DNA of 64,000 nt from Dialister micraerophilus DSM 19965 (GTDB lineage Bacteria; Bacillota; Negativicutes; Veillonellales; Dialisteraceae), in NCBI RefSeq assembly GCF_000194985.1, contig NZ_GL878519.1, forward strand, positions 330,078-394,077. Direction: 5' to 3'. Positions 43,524 to 52,874 of the stretch are shown piece by piece. Position numbers and translations under genes: made by a program. A model generated the notes under the pieces. The model was not told the DNA's origin. It made no database searches and worked only from the letters and a program-made list of their open reading frames with translations. The first letter of the stretch is position 1, and every line of letters starts with the position of its first letter.

Positions 43524-45707
43524 TCAATTGGAAAGAGTCCATTTGTCTTTATAATTTAATTTTATCATACCTGTATCCGAAACATTTATTTCGTTTCCTT
43601 CATTTTTTCGTTTTTTGTCTGATTTTGAAAAAAATACTTCAAAGTCGTTTTGTTTTATTTCATTTCTTTTTCTCATTTTTTCATTACATTCAATAAAAAG
43701 TATTCCTTTTTTCGTTTTCAATGTATTTGAGAAATTGCCGTGCATGAAATAAATCGCATTATCTTTTCTTTCTATGATACAGTCTTCATTATTTACATGT
43801 ATATTTAAATCTTGTTTGTATTTTATTGTTTTATTTTGTGCATTTTCAACAAAGTAACCTTTTTTCTGCAATTGATTTATCAACTGATTTTTATCTTTTC
43901 CGATAATCAATATTTTCTTTGCCGGTATGTCGGGAATTGTATTTATATTTTCTGTTCCGTTTATGTTTAATATTAAAATATCGGTTTCTCCTATTCCGTA
44001 ATATTCAAGAACAGATTTAAATTCCTTTCCTGAAAATATATTTCCTTTATATTCATAGTATAAAATTTTTTCGTTTTTACTTATTATTCCTGCAGAAACT
44101 GTTTTCCCAGTGTCCGGTATAATTACATACTCTTTTTCTTCAGTAATTTTCAAGTATATTGTCGTTATAATAAGCAGGCTCAATATACTTATGCTTCCTA
44201 TATACATTATTTTTTCTTTTCGTATTTTTTTGTTTACATATACAAACAATATTGCTCCGTAATAAGTCAAAACTTCAGATAAATTCATCCCTCCTGTCAA
44301 GTATCTCGCTTTTGGAAGATTTGCTATGAAATGATTTATTGTCAGTGAAAATTCCAATATGTAATCCGTTATGTAAAGTATTCCACCTGAAAGCGGAGGA
44401 AGTATCCATACAAAAATTGCCGCTGTAAGTCCGAATATTATTACAAAATCCAACAAGGGTGTGACAAATATGTTGCTGAATATAAAATATATCGGAAAAT
44501 TATGAAAGTTGTACAGTATAATCGGCACTATCAAAAGTTGTGCGGATATCGAAAGTGCCGCAGCTTGTGTTATACGTTTATATGAAATTATTTTTTGAAG
44601 TTTTATTTCTATCGGTTTATAAAATATTAAAATTCCTGCGGATGCACCTACCGACAGTTGAAAACTTATGTCGCTTATATAGTAAGGATTTACGATAAGC
44701 ATTATGAATACAGTTGCTCCAAGTACATTCAAGGCTTGTTTTTCTCTCTCCGAAAATATCGCAACTATTGCCAAAAATCCCATTATGGATGAACGAATTA
44801 CCGGCGGTGAAAATCCCGATATTGCCGCATATATAAAAATCGCCACAGTCGTTAAAATCAATATGGATTTTTCTTTCAATTGAAACCATTTCCCGAGCAT
44901 GTATATAAATCCGAACAAAAGTGTTATATGTGATCCCGATACGGATAATATATGTATTATTCCGGTTGTTGAAAACGCTTCTATTTCTTTAGGTGAAATA
45001 TTGTTGTAGTTACCTCCGAAAAGTAAACTCATCAATATGGGAAGATTTTTATCTGTTATATACTTTGAAAATGTATTTTCTATTTTGTCTTTTATTTTTT
45101 TACAAATTCTTTCTATGTAATAGCTATTTGTTTTTTCTATTACCGATGACCCTTTTTTCGGCAACAATATACCTATTATATGTTTTCCTTTATTTACGTT
45201 TTTATATTCCGCTTTCCCCGGATTTTTAAATTCATTGAATGATTTTACCGTTCCTGTAGTTTCTATGTAATCTCCTGGTTCATAAAAAAATGCATAGTAG
45301 TCGTCATATACACGCAAGTATCCTGAAACCTTTTCTTTTTTCCCGTTTTGATGTACAAGTTCGTCAAGTTTCAAAAGATATACGCTTCCGGCTTCTTTCG
45401 CATACAATATCGGTGATTCCGCTATTGTTCCTCTCAAGGTCACATCGTTTCCTATAAGTTGGTATGCATCGTTTGACGATTGAATATCGAATATACATAT
45501 TCTTACCATTCCGACAATGCAAATTAAAAGAGCACAAAACATAAGTCCTGTACTCCGTTTTTTATTTATTAAAAGTATTGATGAACATACAATTAAGAAA
45601 GTTAAAACTATTGCAATTATAGTTTTGCTTATATTAAATTCGATTTGTATGAGTATTCCTGTTGCAAACAGAATTGCAATTATAAAAAATATATTCTTCC
45701 GGCTCAT
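43524..45707 (-). CDS. comEC: ComEC/Rec2 DNA-uptake channel with a degenerate metallo-beta-lactamase domain
   Basis: ComEC forms the membrane channel that takes up single-stranded DNA. The 727-residue protein has two N-terminal helices, an OB-like DUF4131 domain (about 70-190) and the Competence domain with many helices and LSVSGSHITLLFGF. The C-terminal segment (about 520-727) aligns in position with the lactamase-like nuclease domain but has no HxHxDH motif and no aspartate/histidine ligands. It overlaps comEA by four bases. Confidence 0.93.
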   Translation of the reverse strand: MSRKNIFFIIAILFATGILIQIEFNISKTIIAIVLTFLIVCSSILLINKKRSTGLMFCALLICIVGMVRICIFDIQSSNDAYQLIGNDVTLRGTIAESPILYAKEAGSVYLLKLDELVHQNGKKEKVSGYLRVYDDYYAFFYEPGDYIETTGTVKSFNEFKNPGKAEYKNVNKGKHIIGILLPKKGSSVIEKTNSYYIERICKKIKDKIENTFSKYITDKNLPILMSLLFGGNYNNISPKEIEAFSTTGIIHILSVSGSHITLLFGFIYMLGKWFQLKEKSILILTTVAIFIYAAISGFSPPVIRSSIMGFLAIVAIFSEREKQALNVLGATVFIMLIVNPYYISDISFQLSVGASAGILIFYKPIEIKLQKIISYKRITQAAALSISAQLLIVPIILYNFHNFPIYFIFSNIFVTPLLDFVIIFGLTAAIFVWILPPLSGGILYITDYILEFSLTINHFIANLPKARYLTGGMNLSEVLTYYGAILFVYVNKKIRKEKIMYIGSISILSLLIITTIYLKITEEKEYVIIPDTGKTVSAGIISKNEKILYYEYKGNIFSGKEFKSVLEYYGIGETDILILNINGTENINTIPDIPAKKILIIGKDKNQLINQLQKKGYFVENAQNKTIKYKQDLNIHVNNEDCIIERKDNAIYFMHGNFSNTLKTKKGILFIECNEKMRKRNEIKQNDFEVFFSKSDKKRKNEGNEINVSDTGMIKLNYKDKWTLSN

Positions 45708-46246
45708 ATTGTTATTTTATCCGATAATTTATTATATTTCCCTTCTCCTATGCCTGAAATTTCTTTTAGTTCTTCTTTTGTTTTGAACTTTCCGTGTTCT
45801 TCTCTGTAGTCCAATATTTCCTTTGCGGTTGCCACGCCTACTCCCGGTAAAATTCTAAGTTCAATTTCATTTGCAGTATTGATATTCACAAGTGATTTTG
45901 AAGTTGTCGCTTTATCTATATCGACCGGTATATAAATTTTTGTATCTTCATTTACAGATTTTTCCAAGTGAATGTCTTTCATGTCTGCATACGGTACGGT
46001 GTCTCCGGCTTTTTTTATTATTTCATATATTCTTGTACCTTTCGATACTTCATAAACTCCGGGTGAGTTTACTCCACCGGCAACATATACATATATTTTT
46101 CCGGTATCGTTCACACTTTCGTTTACGGTATTTATCTCAGGATTTTCAGATGTATTGTATTCAAAATAAATCCAATATAAGCAAATTAACGAAAATATAA
46201 ATATTGTAACAATCAATATACGTTTTTTTAAAATTTCAGATTTCAT
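45704..46246 (-). CDS. comEA: ComEA competence DNA receptor
   Basis: ComEA binds double-stranded DNA outside the membrane and hands it to ComEC. The 180-residue protein has one N-terminal membrane helix (about 10-29), an SLBB-like domain (about 50-110: IYVYVAGGVNSPGVYEV) and a helix-hairpin-helix domain at the C-terminus (VNINTANEIELRILPGVG). AAGGA precedes the ATG. A terminator hairpin lies immediately upstream, so its own promoter must be within the preceding gene or depend on read-through. Confidence 0.94.
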   Translation of the reverse strand: MKSEILKKRILIVTIFIFSLICLYWIYFEYNTSENPEINTVNESVNDTGKIYVYVAGGVNSPGVYEVSKGTRIYEIIKKAGDTVPYADMKDIHLEKSVNEDTKIYIPVDIDKATTSKSLVNINTANEIELRILPGVGVATAKEILDYREEHGKFKTKEELKEISGIGEGKYNKLSDKITI

Positions 46247-46258
46247 TGTATATCCTTA

Positions 46259-46286
46259 ATAAAAAAGGCGATCTCATTGACCGCCT
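46259..46286 (-). terminator. Terminator of the der-coaD operon
   Basis: AGGCGGTC, loop AATGA and GATCGCCT (one mismatch) followed by T6 on the minus strand, just after the coiled-coil gene and 13 bases before the comEA start. Confidence 0.8.
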
Positions 46287-46291
46287 ATGTG

Positions 46292-46765
46292 TTATTTGCT
46301 ATTTTGTTTTTTTGATGCCGAGTTGGACGCGATCAAACTTTCTCGATTCTTTTTTAAATCTTCAAGTACATTTTCTATATTTGTTTCCAAATATTTCAAA
46401 ACGTCGGTTGCATATGTCACAGATCCGGTTCTTAATTCTTCTGCAGATTTATTTGCCGAAGACACAACTTCATTTGCTCTTTCTTGTGCTTGCTTTACAA
46501 GTTCACTTTCTTCGGTAATACGTGCAATGTAATCCTTGGCTTGTGCAATCGTATCGTCCGCTTTCTTTTCAGCTTCCAACAAAATTCTTTCTTTATCTGA
46601 AACAATTCTTCTTGCACTGTCAAGTTCATTGGGTAAAGATTGATTAATTGCATCAATTAATCTTGCCACTTCATCACCGTCTATCATTTTTTTGTTTGTA
46701 AACGGTACATCTCCTGCATTCATAATTACATTTTCAAGTTCTTCAAGCAGTTTTCTTGTATCCAT
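46292..46765 (-). CDS. Coiled-coil protein, V-type ATPase subunit-like
   Basis: The 157-residue protein is mostly amphipathic helix (about 35-150) rich in E, K, A and S, like the stalk subunits of rotary ATPases or DivIVA-type coiled coils. It has no recognisable catalytic motif. Short proteins of this sort are found after coaD in other Firmicutes. GAGG lies eight bases before the ATG. It ends the operon that begins at der. Function unknown. Confidence 0.6.
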   Translation of the reverse strand: MDTRKLLEELENVIMNAGDVPFTNKKMIDGDEVARLIDAINQSLPNELDSARRIVSDKERILLEAEKKADDTIAQAKDYIARITEESELVKQAQERANEVVSSANKSAEELRTGSVTYATDVLKYLETNIENVLEDLKKNRESLIASNSASKKQNSK

Positions 46766-46775
46766 CTTGAGTGCC

Positions 46776-47264
46776 TCACTTTTTCACAGAATGTATTTTT
46801 AAATTAATTTTCTTCGCTACATATGGCGGTACCATTCGATCTATTTGACCTGCAAAATGTGCCAATTCACGAACTCCTGTAGATGATATGTATGAATATT
46901 TCATGTCGGTCATAAGAAATAATGTTTCCAATCTCGAATCTATTTCTTTTATCATCATCGCACGTTGAAATTCATAATCAAAGTCGCTGAATGCTCTAAG
47001 TCCTCTTATGAGAAAATATCCTTTTCTTTTTTTTGCATATTCATAAAGAAGTCCGTCAAATGCATCTACTTCGACATTAGGAATCGTTTTCGTAGTTTCT
47101 TTCAACATATCCATACGTTCTTCTATTGTAAACATATGTTTTTTATTAGGATTTATAAAAGCAGCTACGATCAATCTGTCTACAAATTTCGCACTTCTTT
47201 TTATTATATCAAGATGACCGTATGTCACCGGATCGAAACTTCCGGGATAAATAGCTGTTTTCAT
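46776..47264 (-). CDS. coaD: Phosphopantetheine adenylyltransferase
   Basis: CoaD adds AMP to 4'-phosphopantetheine to form dephospho-CoA. The 162-residue protein has the start IYPGSFDPVTYGHLDII with the TxGH nucleotidyltransferase motif, and SSTGVREL near the C-terminus. Two adjacent ATG codons exist; the second (47264) is better spaced from AGGGG. It follows rsmD as in many bacteria. Confidence 0.96.
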   Translation of the reverse strand: MKTAIYPGSFDPVTYGHLDIIKRSAKFVDRLIVAAFINPNKKHMFTIEERMDMLKETTKTIPNVEVDAFDGLLYEYAKKRKGYFLIRGLRAFSDFDYEFQRAMMIKEIDSRLETLFLMTDMKYSYISSTGVRELAHFAGQIDRMVPPYVAKKINLKIHSVKK

Positions 47265-47266
47265 CA

Positions 47267-47827
47267 TTATTCCCCTAATCTTTTGCAGATTAAATAAGTC
47301 ACGATTATATTACCTGACTTTTTTTCTTTCCAAAGCCTGCAATAATTTGCATGTTTTTCGAAATCTATTTCTTCAAAAGACGAATGCTCAACTATAATAA
47401 TAGCATTGTCCCTAGGTAAATCGCAAGCAAAAATACATTGCATTATATCATTCACGTAACCTTTTTTATAAGGTGGATCCATGAATATATAGTCATAGTG
47501 TTTTTTTTGCAATACTTTAAGTGCCGTATGTACTTCTTTTTTTAAAATCTCGACTTTATTTGTGAATTTACAACGATTTGCGTTTTCTTTTATTACATTT
47601 GCAGTAACTTTATCAATAAACGTTGCTGTCGATGCGCCTCTGCTCAGCGCTTCCAATCCCATAGCACCCGTTCCGGCAAATATGTCGAGTATATTTGTTT
47701 CCAAAAGTCCTACGTTCGACAGTACATTGAAAATGCTTTCTCTTACTTTTCCCAATGTAGGTCTGGTATTCATTCCTTCAGGGGATTTAAGTTGAGTCCC
47801 TTTTGCAGTTCCCGCAATTATTTTCAT
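47267..47827 (-). CDS. rsmD: 16S rRNA (guanine(966)-N(2))-methyltransferase
   Basis: RsmD methylates G966 of 16S rRNA with S-adenosylmethionine. The 186-residue Rossmann protein starts KIIAGTAKGTQL and has RPTLGKVRESIFN, the SAM-binding DIFAGTGAMGLEALSRGA and the catalytic DPPY. It overlaps gpsA by four bases. Confidence 0.95.
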   Translation of the reverse strand: MKIIAGTAKGTQLKSPEGMNTRPTLGKVRESIFNVLSNVGLLETNILDIFAGTGAMGLEALSRGASTATFIDKVTANVIKENANRCKFTNKVEILKKEVHTALKVLQKKHYDYIFMDPPYKKGYVNDIMQCIFACDLPRDNAIIIVEHSSFEEIDFEKHANYCRLWKEKKSGNIIVTYLICKRLGE

Positions 47828-48861
47828 GGTTTTATAAAAAATTCCTCTTTGTCAAATAAATATCCTTCAGTTTCGGATTTTTTCGTTCTTGTCATGAGTA
47901 CTTCCAAGGATTCTTGCGGTGAATGCTTTCCTTCCAAAAGGTGGCATATTTCTTTAGTTATAGGCATATCTATACCTTTTCTTTCCGCTATTTCATTGAC
48001 AAGTTTTGCCGTTCTTATTCCTTCTACAACCATGCTTGTACTTTCAATTATTTCTTTTGCGGTTTTACCCTCTGAAAGCGCTCTGCCCGCTCTGTAGTTT
48101 CGACTATGAATACTTGTGCAGGTGGCAATCAGATCTCCCATTCCTGCAAGTCCTAAAAATGTACTCATTTTAGCATTGAATGATATTCCGAATCGTGTTA
48201 TTTCAGTAAGTCCTCTTGTCATTAAAGCCGCTCGGCAATTATCTCCCAATCCCAATCCGCCTTGCACTCCGCAAGCCAAAGCGATAATATTTTTCAATGC
48301 TCCTGCGTATTCTACTCCGCAAATATCATCACTTCTGTATACTCTGAACATCGGAGACATAAATATATCTTGTACAAATCTTACAGCATCTTCATCGCAA
48401 GATGCCGCAACTGTCGCACAAGGTTTATCTTCTCCTACTTCTTCGGCATGATTGGGCCCTGAAAGCGCAACTATTTTATTTGTAACTTTTGAAAGTTTTT
48501 TTGCTATAACTTGCGACAAACGTGTACCTTTATTATCCGCAAGTCCTTTTGATGCACAAACTGTTATTGCATCTTTTTTCAAATATTTTTCGATTTGAGT
48601 TACAGTAGATTCAACAGCTTTTGAAGGCGTGCAGAGTATAACACAGTCCGCATCTTTCACTACATTTTCCAAATCTGAAGAAATATTTATTGTATCGGAC
48701 AAAATAACTCCCGGCAAATACTCTTCGTTTATACGTGTTTTTCTGAGTTTTTCAGCCTTTTTTTCATTTCTGCAATATAAAAATAGAGAATCATGTTTTT
48801 TTGATAATACATGTGTCAGTGCGGTTCCCCATCCCCCTGCTCCTATCATAGATATTTTCAA
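47824..48861 (-). CDS. gpsA: Glycerol-3-phosphate dehydrogenase (NAD(P)+)
   Basis: GpsA reduces dihydroxyacetone phosphate to glycerol-3-phosphate, the backbone for phospholipids. The 345-residue protein begins MIGAGGWGTALTHVL (nucleotide site) and has LSGPNHAEEV and the catalytic lysine region VEYAGALKNIIALACG. The start is TTG at 48861 behind GGAGGT. It lies between plsY, which uses its product, and rsmD. Confidence 0.96.
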   Translation of the reverse strand: MKISMIGAGGWGTALTHVLSKKHDSLFLYCRNEKKAEKLRKTRINEEYLPGVILSDTINISSDLENVVKDADCVILCTPSKAVESTVTQIEKYLKKDAITVCASKGLADNKGTRLSQVIAKKLSKVTNKIVALSGPNHAEEVGEDKPCATVAASCDEDAVRFVQDIFMSPMFRVYRSDDICGVEYAGALKNIIALACGVQGGLGLGDNCRAALMTRGLTEITRFGISFNAKMSTFLGLAGMGDLIATCTSIHSRNYRAGRALSEGKTAKEIIESTSMVVEGIRTAKLVNEIAERKGIDMPITKEICHLLEGKHSPQESLEVLMTRTKKSETEGYLFDKEEFFIKP

Positions 48862-48874
48862 AATATTACCTCCT

Positions 48875-49436
48875 CTATTTGATAATTTGCTTTTCTTCTC
48901 CCTTTATCAATCGTTCTATATTACTTTTATGCTTGAATATAACCAAAATACCTGCCAATACGCTGAACAAAACATATTGCCACGGTTTTTCGGCAAAGTA
49001 CATTACCAAAGGTACGAACGGTACTGAAATTATAGATGCAAGCGATACTATTTTTTTCCATAAGAATATTACAAGCCATACAATAAATGCGGCAAGTGTT
49101 GCAAGAGGACAAAGATACGTAAATGCTCCAAGTCCGCACGCAACACCTTTTCCGCTTTTAAATTTGAGAAATATAGACCAATTATTGCCTATAAGTGCAG
49201 CTACTGCACAATATAATGCAATTTCAGGAGAAAATGATCCTAAAGATGCTGCAATAAATCCTTTTGCTACATCACATATAAATACGGCTGCTCCGGCTTT
49301 TTTCCCAAGCACACGATATGCGTTTGTTGCACCTATATTTTTGCTGCCTTCTTTTTTCAAATTTACTTTGTAAAAAACTTTACCTATCCAATATCCGCTT
49401 GGAATCGCACCTATAAAATATGCTAAAAAAAATCAC
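48875..49436 (-). CDS. plsY: Glycerol-3-phosphate acyltransferase PlsY (N-terminus disturbed)
   Basis: PlsY transfers the acyl group from acyl-phosphate (made by PlsX) to glycerol-3-phosphate in the membrane. The conserved parts are present: IGAIPSGYWIGK, KKEGSKNIGATNAYRVLG and KSGKGVACGLGAF, with about five membrane helices. The in-frame part before TTG at 49360 encodes the expected first helix (LAYFIGAIPSGYW) but is stopped by TGA at 49433-49435, directly before a run of eight A on the plus strand. One base fewer in that run would place GTG at 49436 in frame and give a normal 186-residue protein. So either the run is miscalled or the start is unusual. It lies 11 bases after der and 13 bases before gpsA. 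Confidence 0.9.
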
Positions 49437-49447
49437 TATATATGATT

Positions 49448-50779
49448 TTAGCAAACTTCTTCACCGTCCCTCTTGCTTCGTACAACAATTCTGATCGGTG
49501 TACCTGAAAAACTGAATGATTCTCTAAGTCTGTTTTCTATATATCTTACATATGAAAAATGAATCAAGTTTACATCATTTACAAACATTACAAATGTTGG
49601 CGGTCTTATACCTACTTGTGTCATGTAGTAAATTTTCGCAAGTTTTCCTGCATGTGCCGGCGGCGGATTTATAATTTTTGCATCTTCAAGCAAATCATTC
49701 AATACGGATGTTGATATACGCATACTTTGCTGTTCCGCAACACTGTAAATCAAATCTCCCAATTTATGTATACGCTGTTTTGTAAGTCCGGAGCCGAACA
49801 AAATTCTTACATACGGTGCAAATGGAAGTCCGTTTCGTATTTTCTTTTCAAAGTCTACTGATGTATGAGTGTCTTTTTCTACAATATCCCATTTATTTAC
49901 CATCAAAATAAGACCTTTTCCTGCTTCATGTATATATCCGATGATTTTTTTATCTTGTTCTGTAAGCATGTCTTTTGCATCCAAAACAAATACCGCAACA
50001 TCGCAGTCATCTATTGCTCTTATAGATCTTATTACGCTGTACTTTTCAAGAGGTTCATCAATTTTATTTTTCTTTCTCATTCCGGCGGTATCTACCAAAA
50101 CGAATTTTTTACCTTTATGTGTCCATAAAGAATCTATTGCATCACGAGTTGTTCCCATTTCATCAGCAACAAGAGATCTTTCATATCCGAGTAACGAATT
50201 TACCAAAGTAGATTTGCCGACATTCGGTCTTCCCACTATGGCTGTTCGTATTATATCTTCAGACTCACGAGCTTCATACTTCGGAAATCCTTCGGATATT
50301 TTATCAAGTAAATCTCCGAATCCTACACGATTGCTTGCAGATATGCCTATAGGATCTCCCAAGCCCAAAGCATAAAATTCGTAAACGTCCATTTCCTGTG
50401 CTTCGGTGTCTACTTTATTTACTGCAACTACAACAGGTTTTCCGGTTTTTCTGAGTATTTCGGCAATAGTTACATCGTCATCCAAAAGTCCGACACGTAC
50501 ATCGGTTACGAATAAAATTACATCTGCTTCTTCTATGGCCAATTGTGCCTGCATTCTTATTCCGTCTGAAATTTGATCCGCTTCTTCACGAAATTCTATT
50601 CCGCCTGTATCTATTAAAGTAAATTCTCTATCGAGCCACTGTGCATCACAATAAATTCTGTCACGTGTAACTCCCGGCAGATCTTCCACAATTGATACTC
50701 TTTTCTGCGCAAGTCCGTTTATTATTGTAGATTTTCCGACATTGGGTCTTCCTACTATTGCTACAAGAGGTTTACTCAT
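49448..50779 (-). CDS. der: Ribosome biogenesis GTPase Der (EngA)
   Basis: Der has two tandem GTPase domains and assists 50S assembly. The 443-residue protein carries GRPNVGKST twice (about residues 10 and 185), DTGG and DTAGM switch motifs, NKVD and NKWD, and a C-terminal KH-like domain. ATG at 50779 has GGAGGT; the longer frame would place that site inside the gene. Candidate -10 boxes upstream are TGT-TATACT (50839-50847) and TATAAT (50857-50862). Confidence 0.97.
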   Translation of the reverse strand: MSKPLVAIVGRPNVGKSTIINGLAQKRVSIVEDLPGVTRDRIYCDAQWLDREFTLIDTGGIEFREEADQISDGIRMQAQLAIEEADVILFVTDVRVGLLDDDVTIAEILRKTGKPVVVAVNKVDTEAQEMDVYEFYALGLGDPIGISASNRVGFGDLLDKISEGFPKYEARESEDIIRTAIVGRPNVGKSTLVNSLLGYERSLVADEMGTTRDAIDSLWTHKGKKFVLVDTAGMRKKNKIDEPLEKYSVIRSIRAIDDCDVAVFVLDAKDMLTEQDKKIIGYIHEAGKGLILMVNKWDIVEKDTHTSVDFEKKIRNGLPFAPYVRILFGSGLTKQRIHKLGDLIYSVAEQQSMRISTSVLNDLLEDAKIINPPPAHAGKLAKIYYMTQVGIRPPTFVMFVNDVNLIHFSYVRYIENRLRESFSFSGTPIRIVVRSKRDGEEVC

Positions 50780-50888
50780 ATATTTTACCTCCATCGGTTC
50801 ATTTCAAAATTTACCTTAAAATTCTATATTCTGTATTAAGTATAACATTACTATATATTATACACCGTAAAGTTTTAGAACGTAAGAG

Positions 50889-50920
50889 ACGGGAGTCATC
50901 GATACGACAATGACTCCCGC
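50889..50920 (-). terminator. Terminator of the scpA-ispH/rpsA operon
   Basis: CGGGAGTCAT (50890-50899) pairs exactly with ATGACTCCCG (50910-50919) around a 10-base loop. The stem is strong, but the minus-strand tail (TCTCTTACG) is only moderately T-rich. Confidence 0.7.
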
Positions 50921-50953
50921 CTTTTAATTTCAAAACACTTAAAATGTTTTTTA

Positions 50954-52843
50954 TTATTCCGAAACTTGTTCGCTTTGTGGTTCAACCAAAGAAAAACTTA
51001 TTCTCTTACGTTCTTCATCAATGCTGATAATACGTACTGTAAGTACGTCACCGATCTTACAAACATCTGCCGGTTTCTTATTATGATCTTCAGTCATTTC
51101 ATTTATATGTAACAAGCCGGTCAAACCGTCATTCATTTCTACGATTACGCCAAAATCCAAAATTTTTACGACTTTAGCTTCTACTACATCGTCTACATCA
51201 TGGTCATGGATTGCTGTTTCCCACGGATTAGGAAGGCATTCTTTATGAGTGAAGGAAATTCTCTGTTTTTCTTTGTCAAATGATTTAATCTTGACATCGA
51301 TAACTTGTTCAGGAGAAAGTACATCTTCAACTTTAGCTATTTTCTTCCAAGATATGTCGGAAATGTGCAAGAGACCTTCAACACCGTTAATTCCTACAAA
51401 TGCACCGTAAGGCATAATCTTCTTTACAGTACCTTTGAGAACATCTCCGTTATTGAAAGCGACTTCCAATTCATCCATTTCACTGTTTCTTTGTCCTTCC
51501 AGTACCGCTTTACGTGAAAGTACAAGACGATTCTTTACGCGATCAACTTCCAAAATCTTTGCTTCAAATTTCTTTCCTACCAAACTCTGCAAAGAATGTA
51601 CGAAACGTAAATCACCTTGAGAGAGCGGAATGAAACCGCGAAGAGATTTCAGCTGTACAAGCAAACCTACTTTTATTGCTTCAATACCTTCACATTCAAC
51701 CGGTTCGCCTTTGTTGTAAGCGTCTTCGATAACATCCCAGTCAGCCAAACGATCTACCTTAATCTTGGATACAAAAATAGTGCTGTCTTCTTTTACTCCA
51801 CTAACTACCTGAACACGAATTGTATCACCCACTTTCAATACATCCTTCAATGATGCCGGTGCCGGGTAAGAATATTCGTGAGCCGGAAGAACCGCCTCAG
51901 TCTTATACCCAAAGGAAATGTAAGCTTTGTCGTCGGAAAGGTCAACAACAGTACCTTCCACAACGCTTCCTTTGTGGACATCTAAATTGATATCCTCCAT
52001 CGCCAGCATTTCATTCATGTCTTCCATAATAAAAAATACCTCCTCTATGATCCAGTCCGGTGTCGATGCACCGGCGGTGATTCCGACTTTGTAATGGCTC
52101 TTAAACCACTCTTTTCGTAGCTCTTTCGCAGTTTCGATATGATAGGTTATTGCGCCTTCATTACGGCAAACCTCGGCCAATCGTCCGGTATTGGCACTGT
52201 TTTTACCGCCTACTACAATCATCACATCCATCTGCTTTGCCAACTCACGCGCCGCTTGTTGCCTTTCCGAAGTAGCCGCACATATGGTTTTATGTACGGA
52301 TATTTTATCTGATTTTCTTGAAATAGCCCCAATAAGCTCATCGGCCAAAGCTACCGAAAATGTTGTTTGAATGACTACATGTGCTTCTTCAAAATGCGGC
52401 AACTTGTCGACATCTTCCATTGTTTCTACAATAAACGATTTCCCGACAGCCCATTCCGAAACACTTTTCATTTCCGGATGCTTTTTCTCACCTATGAGTA
52501 CGACCTGCTTCCCGTCTGCAACAAGTTTTTTTGTTATTTCCTGATTACGTCTGACAAAAGGACATGTTGCATCTACAAGACCCAGATGCTTGCACTTAAG
52601 AGTATTATAACACGAAGGACCTACTCCATGCGAACGAATTATTACAGTTTCATTATTTAATTTATTTAAATCATTAACAACGGGAACTCCACGCGCTTCC
52701 AAACGTGACACAACTTGCGGATTATGAATCAAAGGCCCGAAAGTGACGGCATTATCGTGCGTTTCGGCAGCCTTCTCCGCAATATTCATAGCACGTCTTA
52801 CGCCATAACAGAATCCCATAACCTTTGCTTTGTAAATTTCCAT
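50954..52843 (-). CDS. ispH: IspH-ribosomal protein S1 fusion (HMBPP reductase / four S1 domains)
   Basis: The first 285 residues form 4-hydroxy-3-methylbut-2-enyl diphosphate reductase, the last step of the MEP isoprenoid pathway, with three iron-sulfur cysteines: C12 (GFCYGV), C94 (DATCPF) and C188 (TICAAT). The remaining part holds four S1 RNA-binding domains (starting near 295, 380, 465 and 550), as in ribosomal protein S1. This fusion is known from Clostridia and Negativicutes. No separate rpsA is seen in the window, so it may serve both roles. It is the last gene of the scpA operon. Confidence 0.96.
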   Translation of the reverse strand: MEIYKAKVMGFCYGVRRAMNIAEKAAETHDNAVTFGPLIHNPQVVSRLEARGVPVVNDLNKLNNETVIIRSHGVGPSCYNTLKCKHLGLVDATCPFVRRNQEITKKLVADGKQVVLIGEKKHPEMKSVSEWAVGKSFIVETMEDVDKLPHFEEAHVVIQTTFSVALADELIGAISRKSDKISVHKTICAATSERQQAARELAKQMDVMIVVGGKNSANTGRLAEVCRNEGAITYHIETAKELRKEWFKSHYKVGITAGASTPDWIIEEVFFIMEDMNEMLAMEDINLDVHKGSVVEGTVVDLSDDKAYISFGYKTEAVLPAHEYSYPAPASLKDVLKVGDTIRVQVVSGVKEDSTIFVSKIKVDRLADWDVIEDAYNKGEPVECEGIEAIKVGLLVQLKSLRGFIPLSQGDLRFVHSLQSLVGKKFEAKILEVDRVKNRLVLSRKAVLEGQRNSEMDELEVAFNNGDVLKGTVKKIMPYGAFVGINGVEGLLHISDISWKKIAKVEDVLSPEQVIDVKIKSFDKEKQRISFTHKECLPNPWETAIHDHDVDDVVEAKVVKILDFGVIVEMNDGLTGLLHINEMTEDHNKKPADVCKIGDVLTVRIISIDEERKRISFSLVEPQSEQVSE

Positions 52844-52874
52844 TATATTAACCTTTTATAAAATAATTATAAAA

